Positions 27,672 to 35,049 of a stretch of 64,000 nucleotides of DNA are shown here, in pieces. Location of the stretch: positions 1,798,001-1,862,000 of the forward strand of contig NZ_CP107905.1 of assembly GCF_036014015.1 (NCBI RefSeq). Direction: 5' to 3'. A program made the position numbers and the translations under genes. Position 1 is the first letter of the stretch. Each line of letters starts with the position of its first letter. Under the pieces are notes generated by a model. The model was not told where the DNA came from and ran no database searches. It worked only from the letters and a program-made list of their open reading frames with translations. The stretch is from Streptomyces sp. NBC_00457. GTDB taxonomy: Bacteria; Actinomycetota; Actinomycetes; Streptomycetales; Streptomycetaceae.

Positions 27672-28088
27672 TTGTCCACAGTCATCGAGCAGCCTGTCGA
27701 GGCACGTCTCGTCGCCGCAGCACCGCGGATGCCGAGCATTCCCGCCACCCTGCAGTACGACCGACGCGATCCGTTCGCCATCCGCATGACCTTCCCGGCC
27801 CCGGCGACGCTGGAAGGCGTCGACGTCTGCTGGACCTTCTCCCGCGAGCTCCTCGCGGCCGGCATGCAGGACGCCGAGGGCCACGGCGACGTACGGATAC
27901 GGCCGTACGGGTACGACCGCACGGTTCTGGAGTTTCACGCGCCTGAGGGCACGGCTGTCGTGCATGTCCGCTCGCAGGAGCTGCGCACGTTTCTGGCGGC
28001 GACGAGTGCGCTGGTGCCCATCGGGCTGGAGAACCTGCAGCTCGACCTGGACCACGACCTGGCCGAGCTGATGCGGGATGCGGCGTAG
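27672..28088 (+). CDS. ssgD: SsgA-like sporulation/cell division protein, probably SsgD
   Basis: A 138-residue SsgA-like protein (SALP), a family found only in morphologically complex actinomycetes. Conserved blocks are IPATLQYDRRDPFAIRMTF, WTFSRELLAAGM, GDVRIRPYG and the C-terminal SALVPIGLE with DHDLAELM. SALPs guide septum and peptidoglycan placement during sporulation. The sequence matches my memory of SsgD more than SsgA, B, C or E; SsgD has been linked to lateral wall integrity. The start is a TTG at 27672 with GGAG 7 nt upstream. It is monocistronic, followed by intergenic repeat copy 3. Confidence 0.82.
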   Translation: MSTVIEQPVEARLVAAAPRMPSIPATLQYDRRDPFAIRMTFPAPATLEGVDVCWTFSRELLAAGMQDAEGHGDVRIRPYGYDRTVLEFHAPEGTAVVHVRSQELRTFLAATSALVPIGLENLQLDLDHDLAELMRDAA

Positions 28089-28126
28089 GTGTTCCGCTGG
28101 TAGTGCCGCGTTCGGCCGTTGGTCGT

Positions 28127-28205
28127 CTGCGGGCTCGTTGTGGCTGGTCGCGCCCGCGCGGCGGAGCCGCATATTCAACACAGCCCCGCGCCCCTAAAGG
28201 GGCGC
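28127..28205 (+). repeat. Streptomyces intergenic repeat, copy 3 (variant with insertion)
   Basis: Core TTGTGGCTGGTCGCG is kept, but the usual CAGTTCC is replaced by about 30 bp containing CGCGGCGGAGCCGC. The element ends in the perfect hairpin GCGCCCC-TAAA-GGGGCGC (28188-28205), next to the stop of the convergent lyase gene, where it can terminate both genes. Confidence 0.75.
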
Positions 28206-28210
28206 TTTGC

Positions 28211-29047
28211 TCAGCGCGTTCGGCCCAGAAGCTCGTTGAGCTCGCCGTAGTCGAGTCCGTCCGTGAGTGAGTCGTACGTCCCCGCCGTCAGCAGTTCTCG
28301 AGTGGCTCGGCGGACCAGGGCGTGTGCGGCCTGGGTGATGCCTGAGCCGACGCTCACGCGGGCGGCCCCGAGTGCGGCCAGTTCGGGCACCGGCGGTGCG
28401 CCGGGACCGGCCATCACGTTCAGTGGCGCGTCGATTCCGTCGGCGAGCAGCTTCACGGTTTCCGGCTCGACGGTGCCGGGGACGAAGATGCCGTCGGCGC
28501 CCGCGGCCAGGAAGGCGGCGGCCCGCTCCAGGGTGAGGTCCACTCCCCCGGCGCCGCGCAGGAACGTGTCGATGCGGGCATTGACGTACAGCGGCACGCC
28601 AGCGGTGTCGGCGGCCTCCCGGGCGGCGGCGATACGCTCCGCCTGCTCGGCGACCGGCCGCAGCGAACCCTCTCCGGCGCCGTACAGCGCGTCCTCGATG
28701 TTCACGCCCACCGCGCCCGCCGCGAGCACCGCGCGGACGGTGTCGGCGACGCCCGCCGGATCCTGTGCGTAGCCGCTCTCGATGTCCGCGCTGACCGGTA
28801 CGTCCACCGCGGCGGCGATACGCGCGACGGCCTCCATCGCGGCGTCGCGCTCCAGCCGGTCGCCGTCCGGGGCACCCAGCTCCCACGCCAGCCCGGCACT
28901 CGTGGTCGCCACCGCCGCGGCACCGGCGTCCTCGACGAGACAGGCGCTCACGGTGTCCCAGGCGTTCGGCAGGACCAGCGGCCGGCCCGGAACGTGCAGA
29001 GCCCGGAAGGCCTGCGCCCGGTCGCGGAGAGTGTTCTGGTTCGTCAT
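28211..29047 (-). CDS. Isocitrate lyase / PEP mutase family protein
   Basis: A 278-residue TIM-barrel enzyme of the PEP mutase/isocitrate lyase superfamily. Recognisable parts are LPNAWDTVSACLVEDAGA (about 25-42), ADIESGYAQDP (metal-binding Asp/Glu), GVNIEDALYG, and YVNARIDTFLRG. It lacks the KKCGH signature of real isocitrate lyase, so it more likely acts as a C-C or P-C lyase such as a methylisocitrate-lyase-like or oxaloacetate-type hydrolase. The ATG at 29047 is preferred over a GTG at 29056; both have weak RBS. There is no metabolic context nearby. Confidence 0.85.
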   Translation of the reverse strand: MTNQNTLRDRAQAFRALHVPGRPLVLPNAWDTVSACLVEDAGAAAVATTSAGLAWELGAPDGDRLERDAAMEAVARIAAAVDVPVSADIESGYAQDPAGVADTVRAVLAAGAVGVNIEDALYGAGEGSLRPVAEQAERIAAAREAADTAGVPLYVNARIDTFLRGAGGVDLTLERAAAFLAAGADGIFVPGTVEPETVKLLADGIDAPLNVMAGPGAPPVPELAALGAARVSVGSGITQAAHALVRRATRELLTAGTYDSLTDGLDYGELNELLGRTR

Positions 29048-29133
29048 GCGGGTCACTCAACCAGCCCTGGCCGTGCGGGAGCTGGCAGAAATCCGACACG
29101 ATGGTGACGATGGCGACCCACGCGTGTGCCGGC

Positions 29134-29805
29134 TCAGCCGCCCGTCGTCACCGACGGCACCGTCACCGCCGCGACCACCCCGGCACGCACCTCGCGGATC
29201 ACCGCCCGCAGGCCCGGCGCCGCGGCCCAGCTCCGTTCCGTCAGCGCCGCCACCCGCTCCTCGTGGCGGCCCAGCTCCTTCGGGGGCACCAGCGTGCTCA
29301 TCCGGCCCGCGACGGCGAGGGTGACGACGGCGGCGTCCCGGTCCGCGATCTCCGTGACGGACAGCGGCCCTTCGAGGATCTGCCGCGCCTCCTCGCGCAG
29401 GGCCTCCACGACGGTTGTGCCGTGAAGGCCGTACTCGACGGTGGGGAACACCCCGAGGACCCGCTTCTTCGTCACCCGCAGGTAGCCGTCGGCGGCGAGC
29501 TTCGCCTGTACGGCGTCGAGCGTCACGCGCGCGTGCAGCGTGACCCAGGTCCGCCACCGGTGCGGGCGTGACTCCCGGACGAGTTCCAGGAGCCCGTCCA
29601 GCACGGCGTCCCCGGTGAGGGAGTCCATGTCGACCGGGGTCGCGATGGAGTCGGCGTCGATGAGCAGGCCGCGCTGGGCCAATTCGGTGAGGGCGCCGGC
29701 CCGCACGACGTGGTGGAGGTGGGCGGCGCCGGTGACCTCGTTCGTCGTGGTGTCCCAGGCCAGCAGGCAGAGCCGGGCCGGCAGCGACAGCGAGCCGTTG
29801 GGCAC
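29134..29805 (-). CDS. GPP34 (Golgi phosphoprotein 3-like) family protein
   Basis: A 223-residue GPP34-fold protein: LSLPARLCLLAWD at the start, TELAQRGLLI, then the helical repeats RTWVTLHARVTLDAVQAKL and KRVLGVFPTVEY. Eukaryotic GOLPH3 binds phosphatidylinositol-4-phosphate; the role of the many Streptomyces paralogues is unknown, but peripheral membrane lipid binding is likely. The GTG at 29805 has a strong AAGGAGG 5 nt upstream. It is divergent from the ABC-F gene, with that gene's promoter and long leader in between. Confidence 0.85.
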   Translation of the reverse strand: MPNGSLSLPARLCLLAWDTTTNEVTGAAHLHHVVRAGALTELAQRGLLIDADSIATPVDMDSLTGDAVLDGLLELVRESRPHRWRTWVTLHARVTLDAVQAKLAADGYLRVTKKRVLGVFPTVEYGLHGTTVVEALREEARQILEGPLSVTEIADRDAAVVTLAVAGRMSTLVPPKELGRHEERVAALTERSWAAAPGLRAVIREVRAGVVAAVTVPSVTTGG

Positions 29806-29846
29806 GGGGCCTCCTTCGCGGTGCGGACGGGGTTCACGTTAATCCG

Positions 29847-29875
29847 TTGACAGCCGATGAGCCCCCTCGTACGTT
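29847..29875 (+). promoter_or_regulatory. Promoter of the ABC-F leader transcript
   Basis: Perfect -35 TTGACA (29847-29852), 17-nt spacer, -10 TACGTT (29870-29875, TAnnnT). Transcription should begin near 29882, giving about 220 nt of leader before the ABC-F start. One of the best sigma70/HrdB-like promoters in the window. Confidence 0.7.
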
Positions 29876-29912
29876 GTACAGCGGTTCTGTTGCCGTCGAT
29901 TGGAGAAGGACG

Positions 29913-29924
29913 TTGCTCGTCTGA
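29913..29924 (+). CDS. Putative 3-codon leader peptide (Met-Leu-Val-stop)
   Basis: TTG-CTC-GTC-TGA preceded by a near-perfect Shine-Dalgarno GGAGAAGGA (29902-29910), about 20-30 nt after the predicted transcription start. A start this short with so strong an RBS makes sense only as a sensor of ribosome stalling. Its stop codon overlaps the first strand (GAGGTCC) of the downstream alternative pairings. Confidence 0.55.
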   Translation: MLV

Positions 29925-30054
29925 GGTCCTGAGACACCGCGTCACACCCTTGGGTGTGGGCGCCGCGTGCGACCTCGGCATTCGAGCCGTCCTCGACGGG
30001 CAGGGCTTTTCTCATGCCTCCCGGGACCTCTCCCCCGTTGGTCGCAGGTGTCTC
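29923..30054 (+). promoter_or_regulatory. Putative ribosome-mediated attenuator of the ABC-F gene
   Basis: After the leader peptide come GAGGTCC (29923-29929) and GAGACACC (29931-29938). Their exact complements are GGACCTC (30024-30030) and GGTGTCTC (30047-30054); the order makes the two pairings mutually exclusive as simple helices. Between them are the hairpin CACACC-CTTG-GGTGTG (29943-29958) and a terminator-like stem AGCC...GGCT followed by TTTT (to 30010). A ribosome stalled on the leader would hide the first two strands and change the fold. Confidence 0.55.
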
Positions 30055-30100
30055 GATACGCGTTTGCCCCTGAACCTTTCGAGCAACCGCGGAGGCCCGC

Positions 30101-31729
30101 ATGTCCATGTCCATCACCGTTACGTCCCTGTCCTTCGCCTGGCCCGACGGCACCGCCGTCTTCGAGGGCCTCGACACCGCTTTCGGCCCGGGCAGGACCG
30201 GACTCGTCGGCGTCAACGGGTCAGGGAAATCAACCCTGTTGAAGCTGATCGCCGGTGACCTCGCACCCGCCGACGGCACCGTCCGGGTGGCCGGGGAGAT
30301 CGGCTATCTCCCGCAGAACGTCACGCTCGACACCGCACTCCGGGTCGACGAGGCGCTCGGCATCGCCGCACAGCGGGCCGCACTGCACGCCATCGAGGCG
30401 GGCGATGCGGCCGAGGAGCACTTCGAGACCATCGGCGACGACTGGGACGTGGAGGAGCGCGCCCTCGCCACCCTCGGCGAACTCGGGCTCGGACACATCG
30501 AGTTGGACCGCGGGATCGGCGAGGTCTCGGGCGGCGAGTCGGTCCTGCTGCGGCTGGCCGCACTGCTGCTGCGCCGGCCGGACGTGCTGCTGCTCGACGA
30601 GCCGACCAACAACCTCGACCTCTACGCCCGCAAGCGGCTGTACGCGGCCGTCGCCGCCTGGCCCGGGGTGATGGTCGTGGTCAGCCACGACCGTGAACTG
30701 CTGGAACTGGTCGACCAGATCGCCGATCTGCGCTCCGGGGAGATCGCCTGGTACGGCGGCAACTTCTCGGCGTACGAGGAGATCCTCGCCGCCGAACAGG
30801 AGGCCGCCGAGCGTATGGTGCGGGTCGCCGAGGCCGACCTGAAGAAGCAGAAGCGCGAGCTGGTGGACGCCCAGGTCAAGCTGGCCCGCCGCAAGCGGTA
30901 CGGCCAGAAGATGTGGGACCAGAAGCGCGAACCGAAGATCGTCATGGGGGCGCGCAAGCGTGCGGCGCAGGAGTCCGCGGGCAAGCACCGCATCATGCAC
31001 CAGGAGAAACTCGCCGAGGCCAGGGAGCGTCTCGACGAGGCGGTGGAGGCCGTACGGGACGACGACGAGATCCGCGTCGACCTGCCGCACACGGCCGTAC
31101 CGCCGGGCCGTACCGTCCTCACCCTCCAGGATCTGGAGCTCGCCTACGGCGCGCGGGTGGCCGGCGGCTTCGAGCTGCGCGGTCCCGAGCGGGTCGCGCT
31201 GATCGGGCGCAACGGCGCGGGCAAGACGACGCTGCTGCGGACGATCACCTCAGAGCTGGCGCCGGTGTCGGGCGAGGCGACGGCGCATGTGCCCCTGCGG
31301 TTCCTGCCGCAGCGGCTCGACGTCCTCGACGACAGCCGCACCGTCGTCGAGAACGTGGCCCGGTTCGCGCCGAGCGCCACCAACAACCGGATCCGGGCCC
31401 GGCTGGCCCGCTTCCTGTTCCGGGGCGGCCGGGCCGACCAGCAGGCGGCGACGCTGTCCGGCGGCGAGCGCTTCCGGGCGGCGCTGGCCGCGCTGATGCT
31501 GGCGGAACCGGCACCACAGCTGCTGATGCTGGACGAGCCCACGAACAACCTCGACATGGCGAGCGTCCGCCAGCTCACCACGGCGCTGGAGTCGTACGAG
31601 GGGGCGCTGATCGTGGCCAGCCACGACGTGCCGTTCCTGGAGTCGATCGGCATCACCCGGTGGCTGTTCCTGGACGGCGAGCTGCGCGAGATCACGGGTG
31701 CCGATCATCTCGGGGAGGCCACAGCCTGA
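30101..31729 (+). CDS. ABC-F family ATPase, probable antibiotic-inducible ribosome protection protein
   Basis: A 542-residue ABC-F protein without membrane helices. Domain 1: Walker A GVNGSGKST (about 37-45), signature VSGGE, Walker B LLLDEPTNNLDL. Domain 2: Walker A GRNGAGKTT (about 369-377), signature LSGGE, MLDEPTNNLDM. The linker (about 235-325) is long and Lys/Arg-rich (KKQKRELVDAQVKLARRKRYG), as in resistance-type ABC-F proteins that reach into the peptidyl-transferase centre. The ATG at 30101 has GGAGG 5 nt upstream. The leader with a mini-ORF strongly suggests induction by a ribosome-targeting drug. From memory, unverified, the S. coelicolor counterpart is implicated in pleuromutilin (tiamulin) resistance. 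Confidence 0.9.
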   Translation: MSMSITVTSLSFAWPDGTAVFEGLDTAFGPGRTGLVGVNGSGKSTLLKLIAGDLAPADGTVRVAGEIGYLPQNVTLDTALRVDEALGIAAQRAALHAIEAGDAAEEHFETIGDDWDVEERALATLGELGLGHIELDRGIGEVSGGESVLLRLAALLLRRPDVLLLDEPTNNLDLYARKRLYAAVAAWPGVMVVVSHDRELLELVDQIADLRSGEIAWYGGNFSAYEEILAAEQEAAERMVRVAEADLKKQKRELVDAQVKLARRKRYGQKMWDQKREPKIVMGARKRAAQESAGKHRIMHQEKLAEARERLDEAVEAVRDDDEIRVDLPHTAVPPGRTVLTLQDLELAYGARVAGGFELRGPERVALIGRNGAGKTTLLRTITSELAPVSGEATAHVPLRFLPQRLDVLDDSRTVVENVARFAPSATNNRIRARLARFLFRGGRADQQAATLSGGERFRAALAALMLAEPAPQLLMLDEPTNNLDMASVRQLTTALESYEGALIVASHDVPFLESIGITRWLFLDGELREITGADHLGEATA

Positions 31730-31826
31730 CGACGGGGGTTTCGTGCGCCCGGACCGGCCCTGCATGATGGCGGACCGGCGCTGCGTCACGGGCGCCGACA
31801 CTCTCACCCGATTCGGAGTCCTGGAC

Positions 31827-32603
31827 GTGCCCAGCAAGAAGGCCCTCATCCGCCGCCCCAGCCCGCGCCTCGCCGAAGGGCTGGTGACCCACATCGAGCG
31901 GGAGAAGGTCGACCTCGATCTCGCGCTCGAGCAATGGGAGGCGTATGCGGAGGCCTTGCGCGGGCACGGCTGGGAGACGGTCGAGGTGGATCCGGCCGAC
32001 GACTGCCCCGACTCGGTGTTCGTCGAGGACACGGTCGTCATGTACAAGAACGTCGCACTGATCGCCCGGTCCGGCGCCGAGTCCCGGCGTGACGAGACCC
32101 TCGGCGTCGAGGAGGCCGTGGCCCGGCTCGGCTGCTCGGTGAACTGGATCTGGGATCCCGGCACGCTGGACGGCGGCGACGTCCTCAAGGTCGGCGACAC
32201 CATCTACGTCGGCCGGGGCGGCCGCACCAACGCGGCCGGCGTCCAGCAGCTGCGGGCCACCTTCGAACCGCTCGGGGCGCGTGTCGTCGCCGTACCGGTG
32301 AGCCGGGTGCTGCACCTGAAGTCGGCGGTGACGGCCCTGCCCGACGGGACGGTCATCGGGCACATCCCCAAGGTGGACCGGCCGTCGCTGTTCCCGCGCT
32401 TCCTGTCGGTCCCTGAGGAGGCCGGCGCCCATGTGGTCCTGCTCGGCGGCAGCAAGCTGCTCATGGCGGCGAGCGCGCCGAAGACGGCGGAACTGCTGGC
32501 CGATCTCGGCCACGACCCGGTCGTCGTGGACATCAGCGAGTTCGAGAAGCTCGAGGGATGTGTGACATGCCTCTCGGTCAGGCTGCGTGAACTGTACGCC
32601 TGA
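31827..32603 (+). CDS. ddaH: Dimethylarginine dimethylaminohydrolase (DDAH)
   Basis: A 258-residue guanidine-modifying enzyme of the amidinotransferase/DDAH fold. The catalytic Cys is in EGCVTCLSVRL near the C-terminus, the His in SRVLHLKSAV (about 159), and acidic substrate residues in CPDSVFVEDTVV and LDGGDVL. It hydrolyses methylated arginine to citrulline and dimethylamine. I use the GTG at 31827 with GGAG 8 nt upstream, as the product MPSKKALIRRPSPRL aligns with family N-termini; upstream codons are not family-like. A strong 12-bp terminator follows. It sits about 100 nt downstream of the ABC-F gene, perhaps independently transcribed. Confidence 0.9.
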   Translation: MPSKKALIRRPSPRLAEGLVTHIEREKVDLDLALEQWEAYAEALRGHGWETVEVDPADDCPDSVFVEDTVVMYKNVALIARSGAESRRDETLGVEEAVARLGCSVNWIWDPGTLDGGDVLKVGDTIYVGRGGRTNAAGVQQLRATFEPLGARVVAVPVSRVLHLKSAVTALPDGTVIGHIPKVDRPSLFPRFLSVPEEAGAHVVLLGGSKLLMAASAPKTAELLADLGHDPVVVDISEFEKLEGCVTCLSVRLRELYA

Positions 32604-32625
32604 CCGGGTACCGAATCGCCCCAAA

Positions 32626-32653
32626 AGCCCCGGGACCTGCGGGTCCCGGGGCT
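32626..32653 (+). terminator. Strong hairpin terminator after ddaH
   Basis: Perfect 12-bp stem AGCCCCGGGACC / GGTCCCGGGGCT with loop TGCG, 23 nt past the stop codon. No U-tract. Confidence 0.85.
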
Positions 32654-32704
32654 GCTCCGTATTCCTTGGGAACGTTGGCTGATCAGCAGTCTTTACAGCG
32701 CTCT

Positions 32705-32749
32705 TAACCTACGGCTTCGTAACCTACGGTTTCGTAGCCTACGATCCCG
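32705..32749. promoter_or_regulatory. Three 15-bp repeats in the desaturase promoter
   Basis: TAACCTACGGCTTCG (32705-32719), TAACCTACGGTTTCG (32720-32734) and TAGCCTACGATCCCG (32735-32749) stand in tandem. Units 2 and 3 create the inverted repeat CTACG-GTTT-CGTAG (32724-32737). A possible -10 TACGAT (32739-32744) lies in unit 3, so a bound protein would block the promoter. Repeats end 52 nt before the GTG start. Confidence 0.6.
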
Positions 32750-32801
32750 TAAGTTACCCGGCACCGCTCGCCGGTTCCTCCCGACGTCCCCTGGAGTACC
32801 C

Positions 32802-33776
32802 GTGACGATTACTTCCCCTCACCTCGGCAGCCCTTCCGTCTGGACCGACGCCAAGCTGCTGTACGCGTTGGAGGAAGTCGTCGAGCAGGAACTCAACCGG
32901 CATCTCAAGGTCACCAAGGACTGGATGCCCCACGAGTACGTGCCGTGGAGCGACGGCCGCAACTTCCCCGGCTTCTTCGAGGACGGCGAGGCCTGGGAGA
33001 AGGGGCAGTCCAAGGTCACCGAGATCGGCCGGATCGCCCTCGTCGTCAACCTGCTCACCGAGGACAACCTCCCCAGCTACCACCACGAGATCGCCTCGCT
33101 CTTCGGCCGCGACGGCGCCTGGGGCACCTGGGTGCACCGCTGGACCGCCGAGGAGGGCCGCCACGGCATCGTGATGCGTGACTACCTGCTCGCCTCCCGC
33201 GCGGTGGACCCGGACAAGCTGGAGCAGTTCCGGATGGCCCACATGAGCGAGGGCTTCGAGTCGGACAACCGCCACTCGATGCTGCACTCGGTGGCCTACG
33301 TCTCCTTCCAGGAGCTCGCGACCCGCGTCTCGCACCGCAACACCGGCCACCAGTCCGGCGACCCGGTCTGCGACCGCATGCTGGCGCGCATCGCGACCGA
33401 CGAGAACCTGCACATGGTCTTCTACCGCAACCTGCTGAAGGCCGCCTTCGAGCTCGCGCCCGACCTGACCATGATGGCGGTGCGCGACGTGATCGTGAAC
33501 TTCCGCATGCCCGGTCACGGCATGCCCGGCTTCGAGCGGGCCGCCGCGCAGATGGCGATCGGCGAGATCTACAACATGCGCATCCACCACGACGACGTGC
33601 TCCAGCCCGTGCTGCGCTTCCTGAAGGTCATGGAGATCGACGGCCTCGGCCCGGAGGGGCAGAAGGCGCAGGACGAGCTCGGCCTGTACATGGGCGGGCT
33701 GGACGCGGAGGCGTCGAAGTTCGACGAGAAGCTGGCGGCACGCAAGGCGCGGATGGCGGCGCGGGCCGCGGGCTGA
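32802..33776 (+). CDS. Acyl-ACP desaturase (diiron, DesA type)
   Basis: A 324-residue soluble diiron desaturase. The two metal motifs are EEGRH (about 114-118) and DENLH (about 200-204), each supplied by a four-helix bundle; an additional Glu lies in VVEQELNRHL. It introduces a double bond into ACP-bound fatty acids with O2 and reduced ferredoxin, adjusting membrane fluidity. GTG start at 32802 with TGGAG 5 nt upstream. The Ala/Arg/Lys-rich C-terminal tail (KLAARKARMAARAAG) is disordered. The three-unit repeat at its promoter indicates dedicated control, perhaps by a fatty-acid or cold-sensing regulator. Confidence 0.93.
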   Translation: MTITSPHLGSPSVWTDAKLLYALEEVVEQELNRHLKVTKDWMPHEYVPWSDGRNFPGFFEDGEAWEKGQSKVTEIGRIALVVNLLTEDNLPSYHHEIASLFGRDGAWGTWVHRWTAEEGRHGIVMRDYLLASRAVDPDKLEQFRMAHMSEGFESDNRHSMLHSVAYVSFQELATRVSHRNTGHQSGDPVCDRMLARIATDENLHMVFYRNLLKAAFELAPDLTMMAVRDVIVNFRMPGHGMPGFERAAAQMAIGEIYNMRIHHDDVLQPVLRFLKVMEIDGLGPEGQKAQDELGLYMGGLDAEASKFDEKLAARKARMAARAAG

Positions 33777-33795
33777 GACGTCCGGGTGGGGCGGT

Positions 33796-34041
33796 TCAGG
33801 GGGACGTACGCCTGAGCTCCAGGCGCTCCTTCTCCGACAGGCCGCCCCAGACGCCGAAGCGCTCGTCGTTGTCCAGCGCGTACTCCAGGCAGGCGGAGCG
33901 GATCGGGCACAGACCGCAGATCCGCTTCGCCTCCCGTACGGAGCTGCCGGGCTCGGGGAAGAAGAAGTCCGCCCCGGTCTGGGCGCACAGTGCCTCCTCC
34001 TGCCAGGCGAGGTCGGCCGGGGTGATGGTTTCGGTGTGCAT
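33796..34041 (-). CDS. WhiB-like (Wbl) Fe-S transcriptional regulator
   Basis: An 81-residue Wbl protein. The four cluster cysteines are in ALCAQTG, CGLCPIRSAC (CxxCxxxxxC), and the GVWGGLSEKER turn (G[VI]WGG) follows, then a short basic C-terminal tail LELRRTSP. Wbl proteins bind a 4Fe-4S cluster and pair with sigma factor HrdB to steer development or stress genes. The ATG at 34041 gives MHTETITPADLAWQ; a longer frame from 34080 has no family support. From memory it may be the wblH-class paralogue, but I do not assign a symbol. It lies head-to-tail 20 nt from the desaturase stop (convergent). Confidence 0.92.
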   Translation of the reverse strand: MHTETITPADLAWQEEALCAQTGADFFFPEPGSSVREAKRICGLCPIRSACLEYALDNDERFGVWGGLSEKERLELRRTSP

Positions 34042-34119
34042 GGCCAGCAGCGTGCCGGGCATCGAAAAACGTTCGATCAACGCCGGATCAACGCGGCGCG
34101 CGGCACGGCCGCCGTGTTT

Positions 34120-34911
34120 TCAGTTCTCCTGCGGCACGCTCTTGATCACCGCGAAGCGCGCGCCGTAAGGGTCGACGAGCTTGGCCATCCGGCCGACGCC
34201 CGCCGCGTCGGTGGCGGGCATTCGCACCCCGCCGCCCAGCTCCCGCGCCTTGGCGACCACGGCGTCGGTGTCCTCGACCTCGAAGTACGGCAGCCAGTAC
34301 GGGCCGGACTCAGCCTCGGTCGGGTCGTCCGCCGGCGGCACCAGGCCGCCGAACATGGCGTTCTCGTCCGTCCCTGCGGGGTTGACGCAGGTGTACGTGG
34401 AGCCGGGGAAGGGCATGGCCGAGGTCTCCCAGCCGAACACGGCGTCGTAGAAGGCGGCGGCCCGGGCGATGTCCGGCGTGTAGAGCTCGACCCAGCACAG
34501 CGAACCGGGGTCGTTCACCACGTCGAGACCCTTCCTGGCGGCGGGCTGCCAGATCCCGAAGGGCACGCCCTTGTCATCGGCGAGGATCGCGCTCCGGCCC
34601 TGCCCCATGACGTCCACCGGCGCCACGGGCACGCTGCCGCCGGCCTGCTCCACCGCCTTGACCGTGGCATCCGCGTCCGGGCTCTGGAAGTACACCGTCC
34701 AGGACGGCGGACCCTGCTCCGGCGTGGTCTGCATGGCGCCCGCGGCGATCCTGTCGCCGAGCTGGAAGAAGCCGTACCCACCGGCCTGAGGCCCCGCCGA
34801 CCGGAACTCCCAGCCGAACAGGGCGCCGTAGAAGGAGGTGGCGCCCCCGATGTCGGCCGTACCGACATCGACCCAGTTGGGAGCGCCGTTCACAAAACGG
34901 GTGCTGAGCAT
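34120..34911 (-). CDS. Two-domain VOC (glyoxalase-like) family protein
   Basis: A 263-residue protein made of two tandem vicinal-oxygen-chelate domains. Each begins alike: PNWVDVGTADIGGATSFYGALFGWEF (in part, about 10-35) and CWVELYTPDIARAAAFYDAVFGWET (about 140-163). Each ends with a typical ILADDKGVPFGIWQ or LVDPYGARFAVIK strand. Metal-ligand His residues are mostly absent, so hydrolytic or dioxygenase activity is doubtful; many such Streptomyces proteins are of unknown role or bind small molecules. The ATG at 34911 has GAGGAGG 6 nt upstream. It is just upstream of the wbl gene on the same strand (78-nt gap). Confidence 0.88.
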   Translation of the reverse strand: MLSTRFVNGAPNWVDVGTADIGGATSFYGALFGWEFRSAGPQAGGYGFFQLGDRIAAGAMQTTPEQGPPSWTVYFQSPDADATVKAVEQAGGSVPVAPVDVMGQGRSAILADDKGVPFGIWQPAARKGLDVVNDPGSLCWVELYTPDIARAAAFYDAVFGWETSAMPFPGSTYTCVNPAGTDENAMFGGLVPPADDPTEAESGPYWLPYFEVEDTDAVVAKARELGGGVRMPATDAAGVGRMAKLVDPYGARFAVIKSVPQEN

Positions 34912-35049
34912 GGTGCCCTCCTCGAGAGGTCCCGTTGTCCCGTTGCCTGCCCTGCCGAGTCTTGCACCGCCCACTGACAATCGCCGTCGGAACGCGTCCG
35001 TCCCGGGCCGTCCGGACGTTCCGCTCGGCGATGCATGCGCCTGCCGGGG

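Noticed and set aside
32705..32749. CRISPR repeat
   Set aside because: Units are 15 bp, contiguous without spacers, and no cas genes occur; promoter element is more likely.
34104..34120. CACGG-CCG-CCGTG hairpin followed by TTTT
   Set aside because: The U-tract reads on the plus strand, where no gene ends; the adjacent genes are on the minus strand.
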